This document shows, in pieces, positions 10,063 to 21,612 of a DNA stretch of 64,000 nt. Each line of letters begins with the position of its first letter. Positions within the stretch are counted from its first letter, which is position 1. Source of the DNA: Excoecaria cochinchinensis (taxonomy: Eukaryota; Streptophyta; Magnoliopsida; Malpighiales; Euphorbiaceae). Under the pieces are notes generated by a model. It saw only the letters and a program-made list of their open reading frames with translations, had not been told where the DNA came from and did no database searches. The stretch spans positions 4,092,001-4,156,000 of the forward strand of contig CANTUQ010000003.1 of the NCBI GenBank assembly GCA_947683425.1, given 5' to 3'. The position numbers and the translations under genes were made by a program.

Positions 10063-11532
10063 GTGCTTAATTGGGATTCTGAGTCACTCTCCACAACAAG
10101 TGAATCATCCTCGATGGCAGAAGAGACTGGAACTTTGACCACTCAAGACCTTGCTAGGAGGTTAGAAGATTTTGAGCGAAGAATGTTAGAAATGATGGGA
10201 GCTATGGCCGAAAGAATTGCTCACCCTCCTGTTCCACAAGCACCCATTGCTCCGCAGCCGCCTGTTGCTCCACAAGCGTCGGTAGCCCCTCCACGAGAGC
10301 AAGCCGAACCACTTATTGGTGGGGAGGCTCCTCTCGTTAGAGTTGCTGCCCATCAACCTGTCAACGAGCATAGAGCTGCCGCACCCATCGAGCCAAGAGG
10401 GGAAAGGATCCCCAATCCTAATGATGACTTTATGATAAAGGAGGAAGATGAAGAGCTAATGGTCCAACAAGCTGTGAAGGGCAGAGCACCCAGGTTAGAG
10501 GATGAGACTCTGAGGGGGATGAGACAGCAGATTGAAACTATCACCCGTATGTTATCAGCTGGAAAAGGGATCAACCCTGAGGATAGAGATTTGGGGGACG
10601 AAGAGCTGCTACCCTAAAGGTTCAAGATGCCTGAGCTCCAAAAATTCGATGGTACTTCTGACCCATCTGCACACATCAAGCAGTACACCTTGGTAATGAA
10701 GGGCACCGGGTTGAGTAAAAAGCAAAAGGTGGAATATTTTTGCCTTAATCTGGTAGGTCCGGCAGTAGACTGGTACCACGGGCTGGATAGGAGATCCAAA
10801 GAGGACTGGGACCTTCTGACTGATGAATTCATGAAGCAATACGACTGCAGCACTAAGATGGAGGTCACCCTAAAGGACCTTGAGCTTTTACAACAGAAGA
10901 GTGATGAGTCATTTCATGAATACCTCACCAGATGGAGGAACAGGGTCATGGAGATGAAGCGAAAGCCTGACACTGCTGACCAGATTAGGCTATTTATCAG
11001 GAACTCCTGCCCTTACCTAAAAGATTTGCTCAGTTTTAAGGGGCTCAAAGACTGGGAATCGCTTAAGGATATTGCTGTAGAGGCTGAAGCTGCTTACCTA
11101 GCAAAGAAAGCAAGCCAAAATAACTTTGTTGGGAGGAACTTTGGGAACCAATCAGGGTACAGATCAAATGGCACCGGGAGCAGTAACGGCAAAAATGGCA
11201 AGTCAGTAGAAGTTGCAGCAACTTTAGTTGGGCAAGGCCAGAGGTACTACTCTAATTTAGGCCGCTCTTTGTCATGGGTATTAGAGAGATTGATGAAGTT
11301 GGGCAAGCTACAGCCACTAGCACCCAGACCAGCCATGAATCAAGGACAGCCAGGGCATAGAGATGATCAGTACTGCACCTACCATCAACACACTGGGCAC
11401 TCGACTGATTACTGCCGAACTTTGAGGAATAAGATCCAAGATCTTATTGACACCAAACAGATCTCGGACCCTGAGAAGAGCGAGAAGAAGGACAAGCCAG
11501 CCTACAATGCAATCCCTCCACCAAACATATGA
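10063..11532 (+). pseudogene. gag: Tat/Ogre-type gag with one in-frame stop
   Basis: Two reading frames in the same phase (10063-10617 and 10627-11532) are separated only by a TAA at 10615-10617. Together they form a gag of about 490 codons. The N-terminal part has a predicted helix (LARRLEDFERRMLEMMGAM) and a Pro/Ala-rich linker. The capsid part starts MPELQKFDGTSDPSAHIKQY and includes GPAVDWYHGL and SFHEYLTRWRNRV. Near the C-terminus is a Tat-type zinc knuckle, CTYHQHTGHSTDYC, followed by LRNKIQDLIDTKQI. It would form the particle core and bind element RNA. No protease, RT or integrase follows, so the element depended on a helper. The start codon is uncertain; ATG at 10063 or 10114 is possible. 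Confidence 0.88.
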
Positions 11533-12322
11533 TCGGATCCGGTCCACTAGAATGGCATATCTTGAGGGAGGATATGAATAAGTCGCTGACACTCATCGGG
11601 AGAGTGGGAAAGAAGATCATGTTTTTTTTAGATGCCTTAATTCTCTTCATTTCAAGAACTACTTATGACAGTTTGGTTATTTTCAATAAATTGAACAAGT
11701 TTGCTTATTTGTATGGTATTCCTAATGATTTTATTTCACATGGTCATGATGCATTCATTTTGACACTAATTCAATTAATACGGCTCCATCTAGTCTCGAA
11801 ACTTTGGGGAATCCAAACAAAATCTTGATAGCATCTGATATAACTCTTGAGGAGAGGATAATTTTGAGAGATAAAAAAAAAAGCCTCTGCCTGGACCTGG
11901 TGTGATATGCTGAAAATTGACAAGGACGTTCTTACTACTCCCACGTGCCAACATGACGACGAACCGAATTTTGAAAGCCATTTCTTTGCATCCACAACAT
12001 CTAAGTTGCGTGTGGCGCTACCAAATAAGATCAAACCCCAAAATCTACATCAAAAGTTGGACGAATAAGACTCAGGACCTCCACGAGAAATATATGACCC
12101 ATCAGGACCAAACCATATGACCTCTTTCCTCCTGACCCCTTTTGAAATGTGCACCCTCAAAATCAATTATGATTGACCCTTGACCATCCAGAACCCTTAT
12201 CGCCAAGTTTCTTGTTAAAACCTAATGCTTGACTAGATTGAACCACAACGGTCCCAGTGGTTAAGATGAAAAGTGCACGTATGTGTAACTTCATGACTTG
12301 AACGAAGCTTGCAAGGGAATGC
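11533..12322 (+). other. Unassigned segment between gag and the PABP exon
   Basis: This 790-base stretch takes the place where pol would be. I recognise no RT, RNase H or integrase motif in any frame. Short open pieces exist (for example 11529-11828 and 11917-12120 on +), but none matches a family I know. It has no counterpart beside copy A of the block. It could be decayed pol, captured host sequence or filler. Confidence 0.55.
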
Positions 12323-12352
12323 TATTTGGGGGCGAGTTTTGTTCAAATCCCG

Positions 12353-12487
12353 TTTGGATTTATCAACTTTGAGAATGCGAATGATGCTGCTAGAGCTGTT
12401 GATGCGCTTAATAGAAAGAAAATTAATGATAAGGAGTGGTTTATTGGGAAAGCCCAAAAGAAATCTGAAAGGGACCTAGAAGGCTAA
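12353..12487 (+). pseudogene. Captured poly(A)-binding protein exon fragment (copy B)
   Basis: This is the same RRM fragment as at 2445-2579, reading FGFINFENANDAARAVDALN and then NDKEWFIGKAQKKSERD before a stop. Val to Ile in the first motif and Ile to Lys after the LNRK segment are the visible changes. The reading frame is also open here. Its left flank (11533-12322) differs from copy A, so this copy may sit in the position it held inside the Tat-like element. Confidence 0.88.
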
Positions 12488-14035
12488 TTCACAAACCATC
12501 CATTCAACCCCGACCATTGAAAGGCCATTCCAGGGTTTAAACCATAAAAACTGATAAAAGTATCCCAGATCATCCAAGCCCAACCTGTCACCCTATCCCA
12601 ACCATTGAAAGGCTATCCCAGGGTTCGAACCGTCAAAGCCAATAAAGGCCAAACGTGAAACTTCATATTCAAGCCCCAAATAAGGAACCCATCACCTCAA
12701 CCAGCCTGCACAAGGGCTAAGACCAAGACTTTGATACCAAAAGGAGCCACTCTCAGAAGCAACAGTCCCCCCGGCTGACGAAGATGAAAGCGAATTCAAC
12801 CGATACTGACAAACTGAAGGAGGGTTCATGGCAGAGGCTAAATAAATAAATAAAAAAAAAGAAAGAAAAGAGAGAAAATATTCAATCAAGAAAACCCGCG
12901 AGGGCTGATTGATAACAGGAGTTCGATGCTTTCAAGATCTACCCTGAGATTAGATGTAATTTTGCATTCTGAATCTGTGTCAAATGGTGATCATGCATAA
13001 ATCATGCTAAAATGTCCACACTTTTGCAAAAGCAGTTTTAACTAATCATTTCCTAGTTCTTTTGTAAAAAGAAAAATATCATTCATCACTGAATGTGTGA
13101 AATCTAACTGGCTATACTTTGCTTTCGCTCTCATCGACCAGATGCCTAAGCCGATGAGTTTTATTATTTATGGTAGGGATAAGTATATAAGTATCCTTCT
13201 TTTGCATGCACTTATGGAAGCGAGGGTGTATTCTCTGATCCGCAGTATGACAATTTTTTGAAAGCAACTGTGTCTAGGGGCTGTGGTACTCAGAGGTACA
13301 GGTCGAAGATACGATGCTGGGGAGGCCCTGAAAATAGCTCCAATTTTCCAAATAGTCACGCAAAAAAAAAAAGAAAAGAAAAAAGGCCGTTAGAGATGAA
13401 AACCGTGACTGGCGCTCTAAGCAAAAGTTAGGCCAAAGGGCAGGGTGAAAACCTGGCAATAGGCAATCTGCCCTACAAAAAAATGAAATAAATAAAAGCC
13501 GCTGGATTGGGTTGGGTCCATTCCAGGCAAAAAAAAAATAAAAAAATAAGGCACAGGGTTATGTGAAAATCCGGCAAGGACGCATCTCCCGCTAAGAAAA
13601 GTTAGTGTGAAAATCCACGAGGGACGCACTACCTTCAAGCAATGACTACAGGTATCGAAGGAGAACCTCATAATCCACCAGAGGCATGAAACTCAAAAGC
13701 AATTCCAGAGGGCACCGATCCTACTGCAAATTACGACCAAACCAGCTGTCGCCTCCAAATCCACTTAGACAAATTCTTGTCCTGCATTCCTACATACATA
13801 TGCATCTCACGTGCATGCTCACCACTTTTTCCTGCATATTTTGCTTTCTAAGTCTTGCAGAAAGAAAGAATTAAATGCCAATACCGACAAAAGGAAGGTG
13901 ACAACATCAATCCAAACAAGCAATCAAAACAACATCGATCCAGACGTCAGTTCAATTATCAAATCCAAGCGTCAATCAAAGCCCACTCAAGAGGCAAATC
14001 ACTAAAGTCCTCTGAAGAGGTAATTCTCAAATCAT

Positions 14036-14155
14036 CCCAAGACCTCTCAGGGGGGCAACTATCCGAAGACCTCTCAGGGGGAAAAAATCAACCATCCCAA
14101 GACCTCTCAAGGGGCGATCAACCAATCAACCCAAGACCTCCCAGGGGGCACCACT
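14036..14155 (+). repeat. Short GACCTCTCAGGGGG tandem repeats (copy B)
   Basis: These match the array at 4127-4250 with a few base changes. They lie at the start of the repeat-rich 3' region of the Tat-like element. Confidence 0.85.
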
Positions 14156-14164
14156 TCATCATCT

Positions 14165-14987
14165 CAGAAGGGTTAGCACGATGACGGCAGTACTACTCTA
14201 CGGAGGGTTAGCACGACCACGGCACTACCACTTCAGCAAATCGAAGGGTTATCACGATGGCGGCACTACTACTCTACGGAGGGTTAGCACGACCACGGCA
14301 CTACCATTTCAGCAAATCGAAGGGTTAGCACGATGGCGGCACTACTACTCTACGGAGGGTTAGCACGACCACGGCACTACCACTTCAGCAAATAGAAGGG
14401 TTAGCATGATGGCGGCACTACTACTCTATGGAGGGTTAGCACGACCACGGCACTACCACTTCATCATCTCAGAAGGGTTAGCACGATGGCGGCACTACCA
14501 TTCTACGGAAGGTTAGCACGACCACGGCACTACCACTTCGAATCACAGAAGGGTTAGCACGATGGCGGCACTACCACTCTAAGGAGGGTTAGCACGACCA
14601 TGGCACTACCACTTCGAATCACAGAGAGGTTAGCACGATGGCGGCACTACCACTCTAAGGAGGGTTAGCACGACCACGGCACTACCACTTCGAATCACAG
14701 AGGGGTTAGCACGATGGCGGCACTACTACTCTAAAGAGGGTTAGCACGACCACGACACTACCACTTCGAATCACAGAGGGGTTAGCACGATGGCGGCACT
14801 ACCATTCTACGGAAGGTTAGCACGACCACGGCACGACTTCGAATCACGGAAGGGTTAGCACGATGGCGGCACTACCACTCTAAGGAGGGTTAGCACGACC
14901 ACGGCACTACCACTTCTAAACGGTTAGCACGACCATGGCACTACCACTCTATGGAGGGTTAGCACGATCACGGCACTACCGCTTCTA
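14165..14987 (+). repeat. GGGTTAGCACGA minisatellite (copy B)
   Basis: This is the counterpart of 4256-5081 with the same alternating TGGCGG and CCACGG subunits and nearly the same copy number. It ends about 110 bases before the polypurine tract. Confidence 0.92.
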
Positions 14988-15100
14988 CAATCACAGCAAC
15001 AGCACTTAATTCAAGAAGACATCTGCCTCAGGTACGTGTCTCTTCTCTTTTTCTTTGAGTTTTGGCTCACTTAGGCACCCAGGCTCTAAATTCTCCAAAA

Positions 15101-15241
15101 CTGGGGGCAACTGTAGATACCGGGTCCTGAGGCAGCTCAGACCAAAGTTACCCAATGATGAAAATAATACTTGTTTAAGGGCAAGCGGCGGATGAAAGTG
15201 ACGGTTTCCTCGAAAAAATATTTATTTTTATTTCTTTCATT
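15101..15241 (+). mobile_element. Polypurine tract and first 130 bp of a Tat LTR (copy B)
   Basis: CTGGGGGCAAC (15101-15111) is followed by TGTAGATACC from 15112. The LTR breaks off after about 130 bases and the Tekay solo LTR half begins, as in copy A. A full LTR starts again at 16280. Confidence 0.85.
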
Positions 15242-16228
15242 ACTTGGTATCTACATGTACCCGTATCCACTTATGTTATGATAATGGGCTAAATGTAAAA
15301 TGTAAAAGTATATGAATTGATGTTAAATGTACAAGAGATGATAGTGTTATATGTATAAGAAATGATGTCTATATGTACAAGAGATGTATAAATGCTAAAG
15401 AGCTATAGTACATGGCTAGAGAAGTATATGGCTATCGTATATCTTAAACGTTTATATGAGCTTACATGTATAGGAGAAGTCACTATTTGTACAAGATATG
15501 CTATAAGTATGCTTTTATGCTTATATGTAAATAAATGGACATGATATGCAATGACATGATATTATATGTTACATGAGCTGATAATTAGAGTTAGAAGAAC
15601 ATGAACATGATATAGGTTACAGGAGATTAGTAGATATGTTATATAGCAGAATGACTATATGTTTGGTATGTTACAAGTATGATAAATGCTTATATCCTTA
15701 CATGCTCAAAGATGATTGGCATATCGTCTAATGATATGCTTGATGATTATGCTTGTGACTTCGTTAGAAGTCTTTTATATGTGATATCCCCACTAAGCGT
15801 TATCGCTTAGCACGGGTGTTTTCCCGTGTAGGTTTACAGGTTCGGAGGGTTGCACATCTGCAAGGTCATGGCCACTAGGAGTATATATTGAAGTCTTTTT
15901 TGTATATGTGGCATAGTTTTTGTATAGCTTGACATATGAGATGTAAAGCAAATTTTGTAAATGATATGTAAATGCTAAAGTGAAGTATTACTTTTGTAAT
16001 AGATATGTAAATGTAAAAAGAATACTTATATGTATGAAGAATAGTTTTATATGTTGAAATGCACATGATTATAAAGTTTTATATTAAGAAATGTCTATAA
16101 CTATATTTTAAAAGGTTTTCCGCTGTGTGTGATTAAATGCTTATTATTTTTGGCTTCCGCATGAGTGTTCTGTATGTGTATGCGTTGTGGCAACCTAATA
16201 TCCTTCCAAGGGGTATTTGGGCGCTACA
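15242..16228 (+). mobile_element. Duplicated right half of the Tekay solo LTR
   Basis: This copy of 5334-6320 ends GGGCGCTACA at 16228 and includes the double hairpin at 15788-15831. It has no left half next to it, so it reached this place by duplication and not by insertion. Confidence 0.88.
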
Positions 16229-16279
16229 GATATAGAGGAAAAGATCAGAGTTGTGCAGCAAAATTTGAAGGCAGCTAAG
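16229..16279 (+). pseudogene. Duplicated Tekay-1 integrase sliver
   Basis: This copy of 6321-6371 reads DIEEKIRVVQQNLKAAK; the first target base set is GATAT instead of GATAC (a C to T change). It ends in CTAAG directly before the Tat LTR at 16280. Confidence 0.9.
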
Positions 16280-19071
16280 TGTAGATACCGGGTCCTGAGG
16301 CAGCTCAGACCAAAGTTACCCAATGATGAAAATAATACTTGTTTAAGGGCAAGCGGCGGATGAAAGTGACGGTTTCCTCGAAAAAATATTTATTTTTATT
16401 TCTTTCATTTAAAAACATGTTTTTTGCTTTTAAAAAAAAATAAAAAATAAAAAATGTATATAAAATATATATATATATATTTTTGCACTTTCTTTCTTTA
16501 AAATATATTTTCATTCCCTCTATTTAAAAATATGTTTTCTATCTTAAAAAAAAAAATTATTTGAAAAATATTTTTGGGCCTAGGCAGGTGAGACCCATCT
16601 CACTTATGTGAGATGGAGGCCTCTAACGTGAGGCCCAGCCTCATGATAAGTGGAGAGGCTCATCTGACTCTCTTCATTTCACGTGCTTTTCTTCTCTTTT
16701 TCCTGGATTTATGCATAGATTTGGGAAGAAAAAGGGGACTCTATCATGTTACATTGGGAGGGGAGTTGAAAAAACAGAATGGGGGGAGAGCTGAGAGGAG
16801 GATTCTGAGATTGTTTTGAGAGAGAAAAAACAAGTACCAGAACATCTAAAAAAAATCCAGCATTTTTAGTTCTTTTGATTGAAAGCTTTTTTCACTGAAG
16901 TTTTTTGTTCACGGTTTTGGTTTCCATCTCAAGAAAAACCAAGAGAAAACTAGGAGCTTGATCATCTGCAAACAAAATATTACTCTGAGGGTAAATACTC
17001 ACTAATCATCTCATTTTTATTTTCTTTCTTTTCTTTTATTTCTCTTTCTTTTATTTTTTTATTGTGGTTCTCCGTTGGACCAGCGGGTTTGAGCTTTGTA
17101 TATATTATATGTATTGTATATATTATTTATTTGATCTTTTTATCCTGTTGATTACGTGTTTATTATTGTTATAAATACATGAGCACGTTTAAAGCTTGAT
17201 CGTGCACGTTTTGGAGGTTTTTTTTTTTTTTTTTCTATCATGTTCTTAACCTGTTTTGAGCTCCTCTGTTCTACCCTATTTTTTTGGTTCTCTTGAGTCA
17301 TGGCTGTGCTTTTTATTTAAGTTGTGTCGTTTGATCCTTTGATCCTTGCTTTCCACGCTCACTTGATTTCCCCCTGTAGCATTTTCATTTTCTTTTTTGC
17401 TGGTTTGCTGCTGTTGCTTTTTTCATGTTTCCTTTTGCTCTCTGTTATCTGTTAATAGATTGTGGTATTTGAGATAAAGTTGGTTCAATTCGTTTTATTA
17501 TTTGTAATGCATGCCCTGCAGTTTAGATTTGTTGTTTTGAAGTTTTAAAATCAAAAACCAGTGTTTTTAAGTGGAGAAGGAGCTGTTTTTGGCGTGACAG
17601 TGTTTCACAAGAAGCACAGCTGTCCGTGTCGTGTAAGTGGTGCACACCTGGCTTTCCTTTCCCGTTTCTTCACATTTCAATCTTTACATTTCACATTTCA
17701 TTTTGTATTTTCATTACTTTTGGCCAATTCTTGTCCTTTAGCTATTAGCCATTCACGTGATTCCCACTTACCTTATTTCATCTTACTTTTATTTCATTTT
17801 GATTTGTTCTTTTGACTCTTTTGTTTTTTTTTTCATTCTTTTGTTTTATGTTTTCTTTGGTTCACGTGATTCCTTCTTTGTTTCATTACCATTTGTTATT
17901 TTATCTTATTTTTCTATCATTATTAGTATTCTATATTAATATATTCTCAAAGTTTATTATTATTTCATTAATCTCTTAGTATTGTTGTCTTTTTTTATTA
18001 TTATTTGATTAATCTATTAACCACTTTAATTAATTATTTTATTAAGTTAATTTTAGTTAATTAATTAATTTATTTTTATTATATCAATTATTTAATTTAT
18101 TTTACTAACATTTTACTTCGTTTATTTGTTTGAGGGCTTAAATGCTTATATGATTTTACGAGTCATACGCATGCTCGGATCGGGGATTAGGAAACCGAAG
18201 ACCTTCCAAATTTAGAGTTTGTATCTTAATTGTTTAGTTTATTTTATTTATATTATCTTTATGTATTGTGTAAAATATATGTTTTAATTGTCCGCATTAT
18301 AGAAAATCACGCTTTTATAATAATTAATAACTTGTAAGTTTTCCTAATAAAATGGACCAATGTCCCATTTTAGCCAATAAAACTACACTTTCAAATGGAG
18401 AACTAGTTTTCTTAAAATGGAATTACTCATCCCGGTTTTTATCAATCAATATCCTAAAAATAGTTCTCCAATTTTTTAAGTTAATAAAAAGGAAGCAATG
18501 TTCCTAAAATTTAATGAATAACCCGATTTATGTATGTGGTATTTTAATTCTCTTTATGTGTTTATTTATTTATTTTTATTTATTTCTTTATTCATTTGGG
18601 AGATTGTTCTGTCCCATTTTTATTTTTATTATTTACAATGGGGGTTGTATTCCGCCCCTAGTTTTGTTGTAATTTAATTTTATCTTTATTTTTATTTTTA
18701 TATGTGATTCATATGCACCTTAATAAACTGCATTAATTGTGTGAGATGAAAAATGAAATTTTATAATTTAAAAACTCATTTATAATTAACCAAGGCACCA
18801 ATAAGTGTGAAGTTCCGGACACCATCTCTGGTTTAGACCGATAAGAGGTTAAACTTTTCCCAATTTCTTGTAAATTGGGTGGCGATTCCAAAATACCTCA
18901 AAAGTGCCTAAAGGTGTTATGGCGATAGATGGTCCTTTTCAATGTTCTATTGTAAAAGGAGGTGCCGAAAATATCTCATAACACCTAAGATCGGAAAAGA
19001 CGCGAACCCATCCCTCGAATCCTAAAAGCGGATTCCTGAAGAGGGCCTTGCTGGTTCCGGCGCGCGTCACA
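16280..19071 (+). mobile_element. Tat/Ogre-like LTR followed by target duplication CTAAG
   Basis: It begins TGTAGATACCGGG and ends GCGCGCGTCACA. CTAAG lies on both sides (16275-16279 and 19072-19076), and the Tekay-1 frame resumes after it. It can be read as a solo LTR within the duplicated unit or as the 3' LTR of the element whose 5' LTR is at 6372; the duplication makes both readings consistent. It is 2792 bp long and carries no gene. Confidence 0.88.
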
Positions 19072-19622
19072 CTAAGGATCGACAAAGGTCATACGCCAAT
19101 CTGAAGAGGAAAGATATGCAGTTTGAAGTCGGGGACAAGGTTTTCCTTAAAGTGTCGCCTTGGCGAAAGGTGCTTCGGTTTGGAAAGAAGGGGAAGCTTA
19201 GTCCTCGCTTCATTGGTCCGTATGAGGTTTTGGCCAGAGTTGGTCCGGTAGCCTATAGATTGGATTTATCGATAGAGTTGGCAAGGTTGCATGATGTGTT
19301 CCATGTTTCGATGCTTCGTCGATACCGATCGGATCCGTCGCACATTCTGTCAGTGCAAGATGTGCAAGTTCAGCCTGATTTCTCTTATGATGAAGAACCG
19401 AGAGCCATCTTAGCCCGAGAGGTGAGACAATTAAGGAGTAAGCAGATTCCTTTGGTAAAAGTGTTGTGGAATCACCATGGAGTCGAAGAAGCGACATTGG
19501 AACCGGAAGAGTCGATGAGAGCTCAGTATCCACAGTTGTTCAGTTCAGGTAGGAATTTCGAGGACGAAATTCTTGTTAGTAGGGGAGAGTTATCACACCC
19601 CGTTTGCCCCCTAGTAGAATGA
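19072..19622 (+). pseudogene. Tekay-1 integrase C-terminus and chromodomain
   Basis: After CTAAG the frame reads DRQRSYANLKRKDMQFEVGD, KVFLKVSPWRKVLRFGKKGK, then the GPY/F module LSPRFIGPYEVLARVGPVAY, then LARLHDVFHVSMLRRYRSDP. The chromodomain is around ILAREVRQLRSKQIPLVKVL and WNHHGVEEATLEPEESM. It ends with FEDEILVSRGELSHP and a stop at 19620-19622, inside the LTR. The chromodomain places the element in the chromovirus group, Tekay/Del type, where it is thought to steer insertion to heterochromatin. This last 180-codon segment is open although the gene is broken upstream. Confidence 0.93.
19579..19590 (+). promoter_or_regulatory. Polypurine tract overlapping the end of the Tekay-1 coding region
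   Basis: GTAGGGGAGAGT lies directly before the LTR start TATCACACCCC (TG changed to TA). The tract is inside the codons for SRGEL. The same overlap is seen in the three - strand elements. Confidence 0.8.
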
Positions 19623-19669
19623 GCCATGTGTGTGTGCATGCGTATGTGTATCCTGGTATGTGTTTTAAG

Positions 19670-21612
19670 TAGGGGTGTACACGGGTCTGGATCTTTCTGT
19701 ACCGAACCGAAATTCCGAAGAAAAAGATCCAGAACCGAATTGTACCGTTGACTTTTTTGACTAGAACCGAACCGAATTGTACCGTTGACTTTTTGACTAG
19801 GACCGAACCGAATTGTATTGAAACCGGACCGAGAACCGTATTGAATAGTACCGAACTGTTTTGGAACCGAATTGGACCGAAAGAACCGATATTTATTACT
19901 TATTATATATAATACTAGTAATTTATATATAAATATTATTTATAATTTATATTATATATTTATTATATAAATTTAGTTTCATAATTATTTGTATTAAATA
20001 TTTTAATGCACTAAATTAATATAATAAATAGTTAATAAATTAAAATGGATATTTCAATTATTAATTTGATAAATTTAGTTATTATATCTATATGAATATG
20101 CAATTAATTTTATTTACTTTTAGTGTCACTCAACTAATACTTATCTATTTTCGTCACAATTTTTATATGAGTATGTAAATTAAAAATCTATTTATAAATA
20201 AGAATGTATTAAAAATGAAATTTTACCAATTGATGTAAATGTATGGATATATAATATTAATCACCTTATCAATAATTCAATATATTTTTAGCATCACTCA
20301 ACTAATACTCATATATTTTTGGCATAATATTTATATGAGTAATTGATTATGTATTTTAATAGTATAATTATATACAATTATTGTATCAATTAAATTTTAC
20401 CAATTAATATAAATATATAAGAATATAATAATCTTACGAATAATTTAATTAACTTAGTAATTAGTACTATAAAAATGTTGGTTTTTCATTATCACAATAT
20501 TTTATTTTTCATGAAAATTGTTCTATATATGGATAATTTGATAAAAGAAAATTAAGACATAAAGTAATTGTTCAAGTTCAATACGTATTATTAATTATAT
20601 ATTCTATTAAACTACAAAACCTATAAAAGATAGCTGCATTTCACATTTACCCTTATAATATAACTATTGACTATAATAGCAATTAACAATCTCTTAACTG
20701 TTAAGCCAAATTTAATGAAATTAAATATAATAATTGAGTCAAGATAATAAATGTGAATAAACCCTAAACATAATCATAGTCCATAGAGCCATCTTCTATT
20801 CTCTAAATATAATTAACTAAGACTATATATATATAACTAATTATATGAGTATGTAATTTTCTTATTAATTAATTTGATTTATATTTAATATCACTCAACT
20901 AATATCCATTTATATCTAGCACAATATCTAATTACCTATATGAGTAATTGAACACGGATGAAATATTATATTTAGTCAAAACCCCATATATTTAATATAT
21001 ATGTCAAAATTATAAACATAGTCAAAATTTTTGTCATTACTATTAAAATTTTATTTCATATTTACTATGTACTTTTTTGTTGACATAATGAAATGTATAA
21101 ATAATCTACCTCAAGTGTTTATGTATACATTGCAAACAAAACCAATTTATTTTTGTAAATTCATATATGATTGAAAATAGTAATATGTATAATTTTTATT
21201 ATCAAAAACTTAATTAATATATGATTAACACACCAATCATCATCAAGGATTATTAAAAATAATGTCAATATTATTTTAGTTGTAAAGCAATATTATTAAG
21301 AATAAAATTTGAAAATTTTTATTGAGTTTTTGGAGTGAATTAAAATTAAAATTTAAAGAATTGATAATTTTTAAAATATTTAAAAATAAATTATTAAAAT
21401 TATCCGAAATATCGTATTGTACTGTATTGTTTTGTTTTGTACCGAAAGAACCGAATAACCGAACTGAACTGTACCGAAAATTAAAAAAACCGTACCGAAT
21501 TGTACCGAAATTTATAAGAACCGAATTGTACCGAAATTTTTAGGAACCGAAATTTCAATACAATACGGAGATTTGGAAATCCCCGAATTGTACCGAACCG
21601 TGTACACCCCTA
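19670..21612. mobile_element. Non-autonomous hAT-like transposon with ACCGAA-rich ends
   Basis: The ends are inverted repeats TAGGGGTGTACACGG (19670) and CCGTGTACACCCCTA (to 21612). The 8-base duplication GTTTTAAG lies at 19662-19669 and 21613-21620. An 8-bp duplication and this end type fit the hAT superfamily. Both subterminal regions (19690-19890 and 21415-21600) are packed with variants of ACCGAATTGTACCG in opposite orientations, which could fold or bind transposase. The 1.5-kb core is AT-rich and has no transposase ORF. The small ORF at 21322-21543 is made of the terminal repeats. Confidence 0.88.

Larger units (their letters stand above)
12323..19071 (+). repeat. Second copy of a 6.8-kb block (copy B of 2415-9194)
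   Basis: From 12323 the sequence repeats 2415-9194 in order and orientation: PABP exon, non-coding region, tandem arrays, polypurine tract, 130-bp LTR fragment, right half of the Tekay solo LTR, the 17-codon pol sliver and a full Tat LTR. The offset is 9908 bases at the left and 9908 at the LTR starts. Differences are scattered single bases plus a 34-bp indel, so the duplication looks recent. The left edge is abrupt in both copies with different flanks. The right edge differs too: copy A continues into a primer binding site, copy B into the Tekay-1 polyprotein. Confidence 0.92.

Noticed and set aside
11771..12120. Possible small genes between Tat gag and the PABP exon
   Set aside because: No frame shows a recognisable domain and the open pieces are short; kept only as an unassigned segment.
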